Origin: Misgurnus anguillicaudatus
Taxonomy: Eukaryota > Chordata > Actinopteri > Cypriniformes > Cobitidae
Direction: 5' to 3'
DNA: 64,000 nt
NCBI RefSeq assembly: GCF_027580225.2
Contig: NC_073340.2
Coordinates: 36,366,001 to 36,430,000, forward strand
Each line of letters opens with the position of its first letter. The first letter of the stretch is position 1. This document shows positions 21,273-33,068 of the stretch, piece by piece. The notes under the pieces are model-generated. The model was given only the letters and a program-made list of their open reading frames with translations, was not told where the DNA came from and did not search any database. The position numbers were made by a program, and so were the translations under genes.

Positions 21273-21768
21273 AGGAACAGAGAGCCAATGAAGTGAGGCA
21301 TGAATTGGTAAAATATGTTCACTCTTTTAAGTCCCAGTTAGAAAGCAAGCTGTAGCGTTTTGGACATCAGTTGTCGTGAAAGTGATGACTGATTGATTCC
21401 AGCGTATAAGGCATTGCAACAATCAAGCCTCGAGGAAATGAGAGCATGAGAATAGAAGGTGCTTTAACTTTCTAAGTAGCTTTAGTTGAAAGAAACTAGA
21501 CCTGAACAATGAATTTATTTGTTTGTTAAACTTCGGGTTGCAGTCGAAAATGATTTAGAACATAAAATTATTATTTGACTACAAAAGCTCCAAAATACCA
21601 TTGTATTTGTCAGCGGCTTAGAGCCAAATATAATAACCTCACTCTTGTTTTCATTTAACTGAAGACATTTTTAATCCATCCATTCTTTGATATCTTTTAA
21701 ACATGCTAGCAAGAAAAAACTGAATCACTACCAGAATCGAATTGTAAAAAGAGCTGGGAGCAGAATAG
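21273..21768 (-). repeat. L2-like LINE 3' fragment
   Basis: No open frame is preserved. In wording and spacing the stretch resembles the C-terminal RT region of fish L2-type LINEs read on the minus strand (for example the block around 21640-21760). This is recognition by memory only. It served as target for the Copia insertion: the flank resumes at 26244. Confidence 0.45.
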
Positions 21769-21773
21769 GAGTG
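21769..21773. repeat. Copia target-site duplication, left
   Basis: GAGTG here matches 26244-26248. Confidence 0.9.
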
Positions 21774-21965
21774 TGTTAACGTTTATAATATATGTGCCCT
21801 CATAGTGTTCATGTCACGTGTATGTAACCTGTCTTCCATATAAGGAAATATGCAAATAAATGTAGTTCCGGTTCTAGCAAAGAGCAGAGTGGTACACGAG
21901 TATTTTTCCTCCGTATTGTTTAATAAATTGCCGGTTATCAATTACGCAAAATGGCTGCATCAACA
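21774..21965 (+). repeat. Copia 5' LTR (192 bp)
   Basis: The LTR runs TGTTAACG to CATCAACA. It contains AATAAATG-type poly(A) signals and, unusually, the ATG at 21951 that opens the gag-pol frame. Confidence 0.92.
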
Positions 21966-24900
21966 GGTTATGGGCCCAGGAAAGATGCAGGTAACCGATG
22001 GAGTAGATTAGTTTTTGACGGAGATGAAAAGAGCTATGAACTTTGGGAGACGAAATTTCTAGGTCACCTGCGTTTGCAAGGCCTAAAGGACACGATTTTA
22101 TCCGAGCCTCCCGCACGTGGTGAAGAAGATGAAGATGTGATTGATAAGAACGAGGAAGCATATGCTGAGCTAATTCAGTACCTGGATGATAAAAGTTTGT
22201 CTCTTGTAATGAGAGATGCAGCAGACGACGGTAGGAAAGCTCTACAAATTTTGAGAAGTTATTATGCTGGTAAAAGTAAACCACGAATAATCAGCCTATA
22301 TACGGAGTTAACGTCGCTGCAGAAAGAGGCAAATGAGAGCGTCACGGATTATATTATACGAGCAGAAAATGCAATCACGGCACTGAGAAATGCCGAAGAG
22401 AGTCTCAGTGATGGACTGTTAATTGCGATGGTTTTAAAAGGTTTGCCGGACTCATTTAAACCGTTCGCCGTTCATGTCACACAAAGTGATGAAAAATTGA
22501 CGTTTTCAGATTTCAAGACTAAGTTGAGAAGTTTTGAAAGTACAGAAAAGTTTCACACCAGCGCGAGTGATGATAACGTGATGAAAGCGAGTACTTCAGC
22601 ACCGGAATGGAGGGGGAGAGAACAACTCGCAGACTCGGACATTACGTGCTATAACTGCGGACGAAAGGGACATAAGGCTCGTGCTTGCCTGACCCCAAAT
22701 CGCAAAAGACTGTGGTGTAGTTATTGTAAAAGCTCAACGCACAGAAATAAAAATTGCAGACGTAAAAGAGACAATGTAAAACAAGCCATTGATAATGAAG
22801 ACATCGACGCACACACATTTGTTTTCAAAGCGAGTGAGTGTCATTTCTACAATGTGCAACAGAAAGGACTTATGGTTGACACTGGTGCGACATCGCACAT
22901 TATTACAGACATCGGGAAATTCAAAAAGTTTGACGACAAATTCCAGCCGGAGAAACACTACATTGAGTTGGCTGACGGGACCAGAGCGAGCGGAGTGGCG
23001 TTAAAGAGAGGTGACGCGGAGGTGTGTCTGATCAACAGCGAGGGACGACAGGTGAATACGACACTGAAAAGCGCGTTGTACATTCCATCGTACCCCCAGG
23101 ACATCTTTTCTGTTAAAGCAGCAACGACAAACGGAGCTTCGATCAACTTTCAACAAGGACACGACGAACTCATTCACAGCAACGGTACGAAGTTTCACAT
23201 ACAAGAGTACAATAGACTGTACTATTTGAACACTGTTAACACGGACAATGACAGTTGTAACGGTTGTTATGACATTCAAACTTGGCATGAAATCCTTGGA
23301 CACTGCAACTATGATGATGTCTCTAAATTGCAAGATGTTGTTGAGGGAATGAAAATTAAGGGAAAGACTGATAAATCTAAGCTAAACTGTGAAATCTGCA
23401 CACAGGGTAAATTTGTACAGTTTAGAAATAGGAAGCCTGATACACGGGCCAAAGCTGCTCTTGAACTCGTGCACACAGATCTTGCTGGTCCTATTGACCC
23501 AGAAGCTAAAGATGGTTTCAAATATGCTCTGGCATTTACTGATGATTACTCGGGTGCAGTATTTGTGTATTTTTTAAAAGCTAAGAGTGATACTGTGAAA
23601 GCTACTGAGAAGTTCTTAGCCGATGTTGCCCCTTATGGGACTATAAAGTGTGTGAGATCAGATAATGGCACAGAGTTCATGGCAAAAGAGTTTCAGTCAC
23701 TATTGAGCAAGAACTGCATCCGACATGAGACCTCAGCACCCTATTCACCCCATCAAAATGGGACCGCTGAGAGGAATTGGAGAACGCTGTTTGAGATGGC
23801 AAGATGTTTGCTTCTCGAGAGCAAACTACCCAAGGTGTTGTGGACCTATGCTGTAATGACTGCTGCAGTAATTCGCAACAGGTGCTATAATGACCGGATA
23901 CAGCAAACCCCATACCATGCTCTAACAGGACGAAAACCTGATCTTTCAAAAATGAAGGTGTTTGGTTCAGCATGTTATGCGTACAAGCAAGACAAAAAGA
24001 AACTAGATGCATGATGTGAAAAAGGAGTCTTTGTAGGGTATGATAAAAACAGCCCTGCATATCTCGTCTTTTATCCAGAAACCGGAAAAGTCCTCAAACA
24101 CAGGCTTGTGAAATTTTTGACAAAGAGTGTTACTGAACACCAAACGCAGACTGATATCTCAATATCAGATGAGGATTTCCATAGGGAAAGATATGTATCC
24201 TCCCAGCCAAAGGAGAAGGTGACTGAGTACACCCCAAAAGAGACTGAACCTCAAGTTGAGACCAAAGATCAAGGTAATGAGACGGAGAGAAGTGAAAACA
24301 CACGTTACCCTAAGAGAAACAGGAGAGCTCCCCAGTATCTAATGGATTATGTTTCTGATGTTGAATGTGATGATCAGATTCTGACCAATGTTGACTATTG
24401 TTACAGAATGTGTGATGTGCCACAAACGTTCAAAGAAGCAGTGAGTTCAAGTAAGTCACAAATGTGGGCTAAGGCCATGAGAGAGGAAATGGACTCCCTT
24501 AAAGAAAACGACACATTTACACTTACTCCACTTCCAGAAGGTAAACATGCAGTGGGGGGTAGATGGGTATATTCCATCAAAAGCAATGCAGATGAGACTG
24601 AGACATACAAAGCCAGATATGTAGCTAAAGGCTACAGTCAAGTGATGGGTGTAGATTACAAGGAGACTTTTTCCCCAACTGCAAATATCACTTCGGTACG
24701 AGCTTTGATGCAAATGGCAGCGCAATACGATCTAGACCTCCACCAGATGGATGTAAAGACTGCATATTTGCATGCGCCAATTGATTTTGAGATCTATTTG
24801 GAACAGCCAGAAGGGTTTGAAATTGAGTCAGACATAGGTGAAAAACTAGTCTGTAAATTGAACAAGTCATTGTATGGTTTAAAACAGTCCGGAAGGAACT

Positions 24901-25958
24901 GGAACAAAATGCTACATGACTGTCTGATTGAGAATGACTTTGTGCAGAATTCAGCTGATCACTGCGTGTACAGTAAACAAAATGATAAAGAGAGAGTGAT
25001 TGTAATAATCTGGGTTGATGATCTGATTATTGCTGCAAGTAACAATGATTTACTGAATTGGGTGAAAAAGATGCTGACAGCAAAATTTAAAATGAAAGAT
25101 CTGGGAAAACTCAAACATTTCCTAGGAATTGATTTTCATCAAAATGAAGGAGTCATAAAAGTGAATCAGAAGAAGTACATTTTAAAGATACTAGAGAGAT
25201 TCAATATGTCAGATTGCAAACCCAGATTAACACCATGTGAGCAAAAGCTTGACTACAATAATGATGGTGATCCTGTTGATTCTAAAAGGTACCGTGAGGC
25301 AGTTGGTAGTTTGATCTATCTAATGACATGTACAAGACCTGATTAAAGCTGGATTGTTAGCAAACTGTCTCAGTATCTCTCTGATCCAAAGGAACAACAC
25401 TGGTCTTCTGTTAAACATGTGATGAGGTACTTAAAAAGTACAATTGATCATGAACTATGTTACAGGAAAACTGAAGAAAAACTTAAACTTGTAGCATATA
25501 GTGATGCTGATTGGGCATCAGATCTAAATGACAGGAGGAGTACCACAGGATACTGTTTTAGTCTTACTCCAAATGGTCCTTTGATTTCCTGGAAGTCAAA
25601 GAAACAGTCAACAGTCGCTTTATCGACATGTGAAGCAGAGTATATGGCTCTGGCTGCTACCACACAGGAAAGCATGTATCTTGTACAGTTGTTGAATGAC
25701 TTGGAAAATGACTGTATGTAAGAGCCAGTACACATTTTTGAGGATAACCAAGGTGCAATTGCTTTGTCAAAGAACCCTGTATGTCGTCAAAGATGTAAAC
25801 ATGTTGATATAAGATATCATTTCATCCGATCAGCACTCAGTGACGGCAAAGTGACAATTGAGTATTGCCCCACAGGAGAAATGGTGGCTGATGTTCTGAC
25901 TAAACCAGTGACAAAATTTAAATTAGAAAAGTTCAAGAGTTTCATGTTTGGCATGTAA
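21951..25958 (+). pseudogene. gag-pol: Copia gag-pol polyprotein, 1336 codons with three nonsense codons
   Basis: One frame runs from ATG 21951 (inside the LTR) to TAA at 25956. Order of domains: Gag; two CCHC knuckles (near residues 233-246 and 255-268); protease with VDTGATSH (about 309); integrase with an HHCC finger (about 445-483) and D, D, E residues near 508, 572 and 606 (HTDLAG, RSDNGTEF, NGTAERNW); reverse transcriptase with QMDVKTAYLH (about 931) and a VDD box (about 1022); RNase H with SDADWASD (about 1184) and EAEYMAL. In-frame stops lie at 24012-24014 (TGA), 25344-25346 (TAA) and 25719-25721 (TAA). No frameshift is present. Integrase before RT is diagnostic of Copia. Confidence 0.92.
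21966..21979 (+). other. Copia primer-binding site complementary to the initiator tRNA-Met anticodon arm
   Basis: GGTTATGGGCCCAG begins at the first base after the LTR. It is the reverse complement of CTGGGCCCATAACC, the anticodon stem-loop of vertebrate initiator tRNA-Met. Priming by a tRNA half is established for Drosophila copia and yeast Ty5; its use here is inferred. The site lies inside the gag coding sequence. Confidence 0.75.
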
Positions 25959-26037
25959 ATGCAATGAAAGAGAAACACAAGATTGTTCATGTGTTACTGG
26001 TATATTGTTGTTGTAATATGTAGTATTGTACATTATG

Positions 26038-26051
26038 AGAGCAAGTGGGGG
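26038..26051 (+). other. Copia polypurine tract
   Basis: The purine run GAGAGCAAGTGGGGG directly precedes the 3' LTR, the expected site for plus-strand priming. Confidence 0.75.
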
Positions 26052-26243
26052 TGTTAACGTTTATAATATATGTGCCCTCATAGTGTTCATGTCACGTGTA
26101 TGTAACCTGTCTTCCATATAAGGAAATATGCAAATAAATGTAGTTCCGGTTCTAGCAAAGAGCAGAGTGGTACACGAGTATTTTTCCTCCGTATTGTTTA
26201 ATAAATTGCCGGTTATCAATTACGCAAAATGGCTGCATCAACA
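26052..26243 (+). repeat. Copia 3' LTR (192 bp)
   Basis: By eye it is identical to the 5' LTR at every position, and is followed by the target duplication GAGTG. Confidence 0.92.
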
Positions 26244-26248
26244 GAGTG

Positions 26249-26721
26249 TATAAAGAGAAAATGTGACCTGATCCAGCAAAATGAGTCACAGTGACCCAAA
26301 TTTCAAAATTGAGATTTTGGTATCAATGAAAAGAGCAGACCATAAGCTTTCAAATGATATCCTAGTCAAAGTCATACCTTGAATGGTTTTAAAGATATAG
26401 ACATTTGAATTAAGGTTGTCTGTCCTCTTTTTCCAACTGAAAACCTGAGAAAAACGCCTTTAAAGTTTTTTGCCCGTTTTTTGTAGATATCTTTCAAAAC
26501 CCATTGCATTTTTAAAGGGATAAACGATTTATTTTACAGCTTAATTTGACCAAAGACATTAATATAAATGCCATTACAGTAAACCAGGAAACTAGCTTAT
26601 AAATCAAACAGAATGATGTTTATTGAAAATGTAAAGTAACAGAAAGGTTTCTGTGATGGTTGGGGTTTGAGTTAGGGGGAGGGAATAGAACATTACGTCT
26701 ATGGAATGTCCCCACAAAACA

Positions 26722-26722
<1 letters not shown>
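26249..26722. other. Non-coding stretch, no gene seen
   Basis: The sequence is AT-rich without a convincing frame. The part at 26630-26720 resembles a block at 29330-29440 (TTATGGTTGGG and CTATGGAAT.GTCCC words), so both belong to one dispersed repeat next to TG-rich DNA. Confidence 0.5.
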
Positions 26723-26810
<88 letters not shown>

Positions 26811-26890
26811 TGCGGGCGTGCGGGCGCGCGCATGCGTGTTTGCGCACGTGTGTGTGTGTTCGCGTGTGTCGCGCGCGCGTTCGCGTGTGA
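26723..26890. repeat. (TG)n then (GCGT)n microsatellite
   Basis: About 35 TG units (26723-26792) pass into GCGT units and a CG-rich alternating stretch to about 26885. Long frames here on both strands are repeat artefacts. Confidence 0.95.
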
Positions 26891-27978
26891 GAGAAATTGA
26901 GAGGCAGAGAGACAAGCAAAAAGAAAACAATAATGCTTGCCTATGTAATCATATCTTTGTGTAGGTTAGTTGACAATAACACTGTAACCAATTCAAAAAG
27001 GAGTTAAATAGGAGAGTGCTGTGAGTATGACAGGATGATGGCTGGACCAATCGCGTGCCCCAGGGTTTCCCATTGATAAATGATCAGCCTTTATGAAGAT
27101 TTCTGATTGGCTCTAAAACAACGTGTAACAGCACCCAGATAGCAGTCAGTTCTGGGCCAATTCTGACTTTCTTCTGCCAGTGTCGGCTGAAAGACTGACA
27201 GATTTTTAGTGTATGCGCCAGAACTGGCCCAGATGAGAAAATAGTATACCAGTAGTAAACACTTTATAGCTGTTGGCCCGAGTGTAAGCATACTCAGCTG
27301 AAGTCCGGGTCTACTAAAGTAGCGTCTCAGTGTAATCGGGCCAAATCTGGCATTGTGTAGTCGGACCGACTACGTTGCATTGTGCCTGGACCGATTATGG
27401 TTTGATATGATACTGCCAAGATGTGTATGATGTCAGAAATTCAGTATGTGGCCCGATACCAGTGGAACTGACACATGCCGGTTGTAACGCTGTTTGGCGG
27501 CAATTTAAAAATGTTTATGCTTCAGACGGACAGTATACAGTACACGGCCCGATTCCGTGATGCGGCAATCAGCCCTTTAGCTGTTGAACGGCAACATCAC
27601 CACTACTGTTATGATTTGAATCAAGCAGAGCACAAAGCTGAGCTCCCGTTCGACACAGACACCATCATCAATAACTGGTAAGTCACTGATTTAGTTTTAT
27701 ATGTTAAAAATGCATGATAACAATGAAAAGGAATTGTTTGCTACATATTCAAAACCGTGAATTTTCCTGCATGTTTAGCCAGCTATCACGTTAGCTTAAA
27801 TATTGTTGTTAGTAAGCTGAATCCATTTAGAAAGATGTAAATAACCAGTCGTCGTTCACGTGCAGGTTAACAGGTTTTTAATAATCAAGCAGAGAATTCA
27901 GACACACGTTCGTATCTTCATAAAAAGGAGCAGTACACACAACCTTATTTGAGCTAAAGTAGTTAAGAAGTTAAAGAG

Positions 27979-28228
27979 CACCCTGCTGAAAAATCCAGCA
28001 TCAAACCAGCATGGGAATTATGATGGTCTTTGCTGGTGGTCACCAGCATAACAGCACCAGAACACAACATATGCTGTGGCTTGCTGGTATGACCAGCATA
28101 GGATGCTGGTGCTAATGCTGGTTTGGTGATGGTCCTGGTTTGAGGCTGTTTAGCTGGTGTTCACTAGCAAACCAGCACCAAAACACAACATATGGTCTTG
28201 CTGGTATGCTGTTTTTTTCAGAAGGGCA
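27979..28228. repeat. MITE with CCCTGCTGAAAAA ends, rich in TGCTGGT words
   Basis: The ends are roughly inverted (CACCCTGCTGAAAAA and TTTTTTTCAGAAGGGC). The interior repeats GCTGGT/ACCAGC in both directions. It has no coding capacity and is nested in the 27134-31019 element. Confidence 0.65.
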
Positions 28229-28312
28229 CATTTTTCAGATTCACGAATTTACACACCCTTTGATGTGTAAGTGTTAAAGACATGTGAACGATGTACAAAT
28301 GTACAAAACCCT

Positions 28313-28504
28313 ACACTGTAAAAAATGTGCTGTAATTATGCAGCTGTTTGCCAGTAACTTACTGTAGAAGATAAAGACGGAAAATGTTAATTTAACTTTG
28401 AACAAACTGTTGCCAGTAAATAACATAAATGTAAAATCTACAGTAAGCTACTGGCAGCTAGTTGGCAGTAATACTGTAATTTCTACAGAAATTTTTTACA
28501 GTGT
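28313..28504. repeat. Small MITE with ACACTGTAAAAAAT ends
   Basis: ACACTGTAAAAAAT at 28313 is inverted at 28491-28504 (ATTTTTTACAGTGT). It is about 192 bp long, palindromic, non-coding. Confidence 0.75.
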
Positions 28505-29538
28505 AAGTAAACAATGACGCTAGTTATCTTCTTCAACCTAAATCTCTTTTCTTGGACTACAACAAAACCACAACAGTTTACTTCTATGGATTGCACACAA
28601 CTTTTCTTAAATTAGCACACAAAAAATAGCATGCATCACCTCTTTGATATAAGCAATCAACTACTGTATGACCTGTGTCCTGTATGAAACTATGAGCAAC
28701 TATTAAGACTATAAATCTGTTTCAGGTTAACTGGTTGGGGCTTATTGGCGGGACAGATGTACGAGACTGCACATGGCATATATTGAAGAGGGCGACCAAC
28801 AACTCCCTGGCTTAAAACCTCAACTGGATGGAAAAGACTTTATTTGCCACCCTCTAACTCAGAGAGGTAGTGATTGGTAAATATATCTGTTAATTATTTG
28901 TTAATAAAAATTAGACATTTCTTTTTAATATGCTCATTAAATGTTAAAGATTTCACAATGACAATATGGATAATTTATTTTAAAGATGCAGTTCGGAGAA
29001 GGTCCCTTACAGTTGTGGAGGGGACAATGAAGAGGTGGCTCGATCGAGAGGGTGGGTGCAAGAGACAAATTTAGCAAAAGAAAAGCAGTAAGTGTTAGCG
29101 CCTGTGTTTGAGTCTGCAAAGGAGAATGTTTTGTGCTGTAAAAAGAGTGGTGGTGTTTTGGTTAAATGTGTTTAACTTGTTTTAATTACTTGGCTTGTGT
29201 GTGAGAGGTGTGTGTGCGTTGGTACATGTGGTTTATGGGGAATAGTGTATAATGACATGTTTAATATGCTATAAACATGCTTTACAGGGACACAATACTA
29301 AGTGGTACTTTTTCAGATTAAAGACTTCCAACAGATTTTTGTTATGGTTGGGCTTAGGGACTGGGGTAAGTTAAGGCAATAGAATATACAGTTTGTACAG
29401 AATAAAATGCATTGTGTCTATGGAATTGTCCCGGTAAACCACATATGCCAATGTGTGTGTGTGGTGTGTGTGTGAGAGAGAATTTTTTTCTTTAAATGTT
29501 AATTAATTTGTTTTACATGTTGTCTCGCTGTAATTGCT

Positions 29539-30381
29539 TAAGGGGATAATTCACCCCAAAATTGCAATTTTATCATAAGTCACTTCCCCTCTGTCGTTCT
29601 AAACCAACAAGTGCTTAGATTGTCTTTAGAACACGTTTTTGGATATTTTTGATGAAGACTGGGAGGCTTCTGTCCGTCCCATTGATTTCGGTGAGTTTTA
29701 CAATCCATTTAACACAAAAGAATGAAAGGCGTTGCCAAAGGGTTCAGTGTTCCATCAGTATTTCAATAAAAAAAATTTTCAACAGTTTGTTCTTCTCCTT
29801 GGTCGTTCAAAGCCTGTTAACGACCAGACTATGACTGCTGCTGACGTCACCTGCTGACGTAGTTCCCAGCGTACAGACAGAATAGGCTGCCAAGTAATTT
29901 GTACATTTATTTGGGCTGTTTAAGTATTGTTACAATGTTTGCATTATACTTTAAAAAAAGCGTAGAAAAACAAAAAAAAACATTGGTAACCACATCAGCA
30001 AGTGACGTGAGCTGCAGGTGATGTCAGCAGCATCGCTGTAGTCTGGTCTTGAATACACTTTCAACAACTAAGGAGGAGAACAAATTGTTGAAATCGTTCG
30101 TTTTATTTTCTTTGTGCACAAAGTGTTCTTGTCACTTCATAATATTATTATTAAACTACTAATGGACAATGGACCTTTTTGGCGATGTCCTTCATTCTTT
30201 TCTGGGAAACGTATTGTGAGACTAACTTAAGTCAATGGGACAGACAAAAGCCTCCCGGTTTTCATAAAAAAATTCTAAAAATGTATTCTGAAGACAATCA
30301 GAGCACTTGGTGGTTTAGAGCGACACAGGGGTAAGTGATTTATGAGAAAATTATAATTTTGAGGGTGAACTATCCCTTTAA
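29539..30381. repeat. Palindromic MITE with TTAAGGGGATAATTCACC ends (843 bp)
   Basis: The left TTAAGGGGATAATTCACCC pairs with the right GGGTGAACTATCCCTTTAA. The arms stay alignable for over 100 bp (CTGGGAGGCTT against AAGCCTCCCGG). It is a foldback-type non-autonomous element. Confidence 0.75.
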
Positions 30382-31153
30382 AAATGTTTATAAAGTGGGT
30401 TATGTGCTTGTAAAATGTGTTGTGTAAGAGATATATGTCTGTTTGTATTTGTTGGGTTTTTGTAAAGTGTACTGAATTTGTTAAGAATTAATATGTTCAA
30501 AATTATGGTTAATTGTTGGTACATGTTAAAACATGTTCATATTTATGTATTTGTTAACTGTTAATTCACATTAATGTGATGTGTGTATTTTTTTAATAAA
30601 AGGCTCTTAATCTTCTTAAATGGGTGTATTTTTCTTGAAAAATAAAAAATATACAATATTTACCAGTTTCTGGGCCACATCTGGCCCAGGGACCATGCAG
30701 ATGTTGTCAGCCACATAAAACAAAGGGTCTGGGCCAGACTTGGGCCAAATAAGCAATTTAAGTCACTTTACAGTGTGCTAGCCAGACCTGGGCCAAATAA
30801 ACAATTTAGGTCACTTTACAGTGTGCTGACCAAATCTGGGCCAAGTCAGTATGTAAGATCTATTTTACTGGGTGTGGGCCACAACTGGCCCAGATTTAAT
30901 AGTTTGATCCAATTTTTAGTGTGTGGGCCAGTTTTGGGCCGGGGACCCAGCCAGAACTGGGCCAGAACTCAAGCAAATATGTGGCCCAGTGGTGGGCCAG
31001 CCAGATTTTGCTATCTGGGCATATTTGGAGAGATAGTGACGTTTCAGGGGATCCCCCGAAATGCTCGGAGGTGACGAGAGGATTTGAGAGAAGCAATGTT
31101 CATTTCCAGCGAATTTAGTAATACTGTTTCAACTTTAATAGTCATTTAAACAC

Positions 31154-32624
31154 CAGGGCTCTCAAGTCTCACGCATTCACCGTGAGACTCACGCATTTCA
31201 GTAAGTTCACACGCTCACACGCCACACCTTGTATTTCTCACGCTGAAAAAATAAGAAAACTTTTCCCACTCTATACAATTAATGAACGAGGCACAGGAGA
31301 GAAGTTCTCTGCCGAGTTCATATCTGTCGAGCCGCGGACACGGTCACACTAGACATCCTGATATAATTGTCACCTACCAGCCAATCAGAATTTGTTGTTT
31401 CTGGGTAAATTTCGTGATCCTGCTGCAAGCACATTCGTTACTAGGCAACATAGATTCTCACGTCACACAGACGAAGTGGCAGTTGGAAGAGAAGAATCCG
31501 ATGAAAGCGGTAGGTAACGCATTCTTTTTTATAGCAATTTGATTTTACGATTCTTGGATGACATCACAAAAATGTGATCAAAGATAATAAAAACTGTTGT
31601 TGGGAAATATAGCCGAGGTAAATTATTATTGATTAAAAAAATCGAACTGCTTTGCAATCAGAATTAGCTTTAACTTTAGGAAAGTACTAAACACTAGAGG
31701 CTACCTGAAACAATCCCAGGTGAAAAATATTATAGGAAATACTATAGTGTTTTTGAACCATACTAATAGTATAGTAAATTTTAGTATATTATAGTATTTA
31801 CAACACTTTGTTAATGATTGCTACAGCATACTCTGTATCAACTATAGTAGTGAACTGATAAACTGTAATAAATACTCTAACGTTAGTATTCTTTAGTTTA
31901 TACTACAGTAATCTGTAGTGTATATTCTAGTATATTATACCCTATAGTTGTAGACAATGTAGTACAGTATTGGATAAAGTAATACGTTTATATTACTATA
32001 GTTGTTATGTTATCACAGCAACTATAGAATTACCACAACAAATTAATTCAAGTACATTACTATAGTATGGGTCAAAAACACTATAGTATTTACTATAAAT
32101 TACTATAGTATTTTTTTCACCTGGGAATGGAAAGGACAAGATATTTCATTTTCATTTATTTCATTATTTTCAAATTATACTTTATTCATACTCTTTTTAG
32201 CTATTCAGCTATACTCTGGCTTTTATTTTAGTAATGTTTATATCCTGCCAATGTATACATTAATCATTGCATTTATCTGTTTAAAAGATGTCACACAAAC
32301 ACACCTTGTATTGTAAGTATGCTCAGGGCAAGTTCTGCAATGTTGCTGTTCAGTTGGCTCATTTGGGGCAATTTTTTATATATTTGTATTTTTTAAATAA
32401 AACAATGTATTTAATTTCTATGACTTTGTCTTTAATTAGATTTCCCAACTGTTATAATTTCTATTTGTGCTAATCAATTATAAACAATATATTAAATTTA
32501 ACTGCTACCAAAAACCTGAGAGAATTGGTTGGGGCCGAGGGGTCGCTGCTGCAAATATTTAAGTGGCTCCTCCCCTAACAGATGAAATCTCACTCCAAAC
32601 TTTTGATAAAACTTGAGAGCCCTG
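31154..32624. mobile_element. Non-autonomous hAT-like element, 1471 bp, with 7-8 bp target duplication
   Basis: The ends CAGGGCTCTCAAGT (31154) and ACTTGAGAGCCCTG (32611-32624) are inverted. TAAACAC flanks both sides (31147-31153 and 32625-32631), and a shared C could make it 8 bp, as in hAT. No transposase frame is seen. Confidence 0.8.
31714..32126. repeat. AT-rich MITE nested in the hAT-like element
   Basis: The left TCCCAGGTGAAAAATA and the right TTTTTTCACCTGGGA are inverted. Both arms are full of ACTATAGTA words. It is 413 bp with no coding capacity. Confidence 0.75.
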
Positions 32625-32639
32625 TAAACACCTTTACTC

Positions 32640-32990
32640 AATTATTTGGACTACGAAACTTTGGGAGATTATTTTTTAATGTCTGTTCTTTGATATTAGC
32701 TAAAAATATTTTTTTTTGATAATTTCATTGTTTTTCCACATTATCGGCTCATATCTTAAAACGGAACGTTGCGACTTCCGACTCATTTCGCCAGAGCGGG
32801 TCACAAATAGATTTGGACCCAGAATCAAACCCTGTGGCACCCTGCAGGTGATTTGCATTGAGGATGATAAAAATTCTTACATTTCTACCGATTCTCCTAT
32901 TTGAAAAGTAAGATTTAAAACAGTCTAAGGCAGCATCATAGATACCGCCATTGTGTTTTAGTCTTTTAACAGAATACAATGGTCTACGGT
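32640..32990 (-). pseudogene. LINE reverse-transcriptase fragment
   Basis: On the minus strand a short frame carries the RT box V-P-Q-G-L-I-L-G-P-N-L-F near 32800-32840, typical of L2/CR1/Rex LINEs. Frames change on both sides, so this is a decayed piece. Confidence 0.5.
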
Positions 32991-33068
32991 AGGGGTAGGC
33001 AATGTCGGTCCTGGAGTGCCTATGTCCTGCAGAGTTTAGCTTAAGCTCTAATCAAGCACACCTGATGC
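32985..33068. repeat. Short hAT-like repeat fragment
   Basis: The GTAGGGGTAGGCAATG...CACACCTGATGCAC wording resembles the end of a common fish hAT repeat. Only one end is present. Confidence 0.35.

Larger units (their letters stand above)
21774..26243 (+). mobile_element. Complete Copia (Pseudoviridae) element, GalEa-like, 4470 bp
   Basis: Two 192-bp direct LTRs bound a single gag-pol frame. The 5-bp duplication GAGTG flanks it (21769-21773 and 26244-26248). The size, short LTRs and single frame fit the GalEa group known from crustaceans and fish. The LTRs look identical base for base, which suggests a recent insertion, yet the polyprotein has three nonsense codons. Confidence 0.92.
27475..29093 (+). 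pseudogene. Decayed multi-exon gene with DUF4806-like domain
   Basis: Three exon-like pieces are visible. Exon a ends at 27675 (donor GTAAGT) with a frame reading LPFDTDTIINN. Exon b follows TTTCAG at 28725 and contains, in one frame, LIGGTDVRDCTWHILKRA then a stop and NLNW. Exon c starts after TTTTAAAG at about 28985 with AVRRRSLTVVEGTMKRWLD. The order GG-DVR...ILKR...NW...AVR...RWL matches the DUF4806 domain found in many fish and invertebrate proteins. The frame of exon a does not join exon b cleanly and there are stops, so this is a relic. The function of the family is unknown. Confidence 0.5.
27134..31019. mobile_element. 3.9-kb DNA element with CCCAGATAGCA terminal inverted repeats
   Basis: The left end CCCAGATAGCA (27134-27144) and the right end TGCTATCTGGG (31009-31019) are inverted. 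The adjoining 250-350 bp on each side are rich in CTGGGCC/GGCCCAG words, as subterminal repeats. Inside lie a decayed multi-exon gene with a DUF4806-like domain and three younger MITEs. A 2-bp CA might be the target duplication, which is too short to be sure. The superfamily is not assigned. Confidence 0.6.

Noticed and set aside
21874..22284. 136-codon minus-strand frame over the Copia LTR and gag
   Set aside because: It is antisense to a clear gag frame and has no motif.
26604..26964. Several frames of 64-108 codons on both strands
   Set aside because: They are translations of the TG/GCGT repeat (Cys-Val, Thr-His runs).
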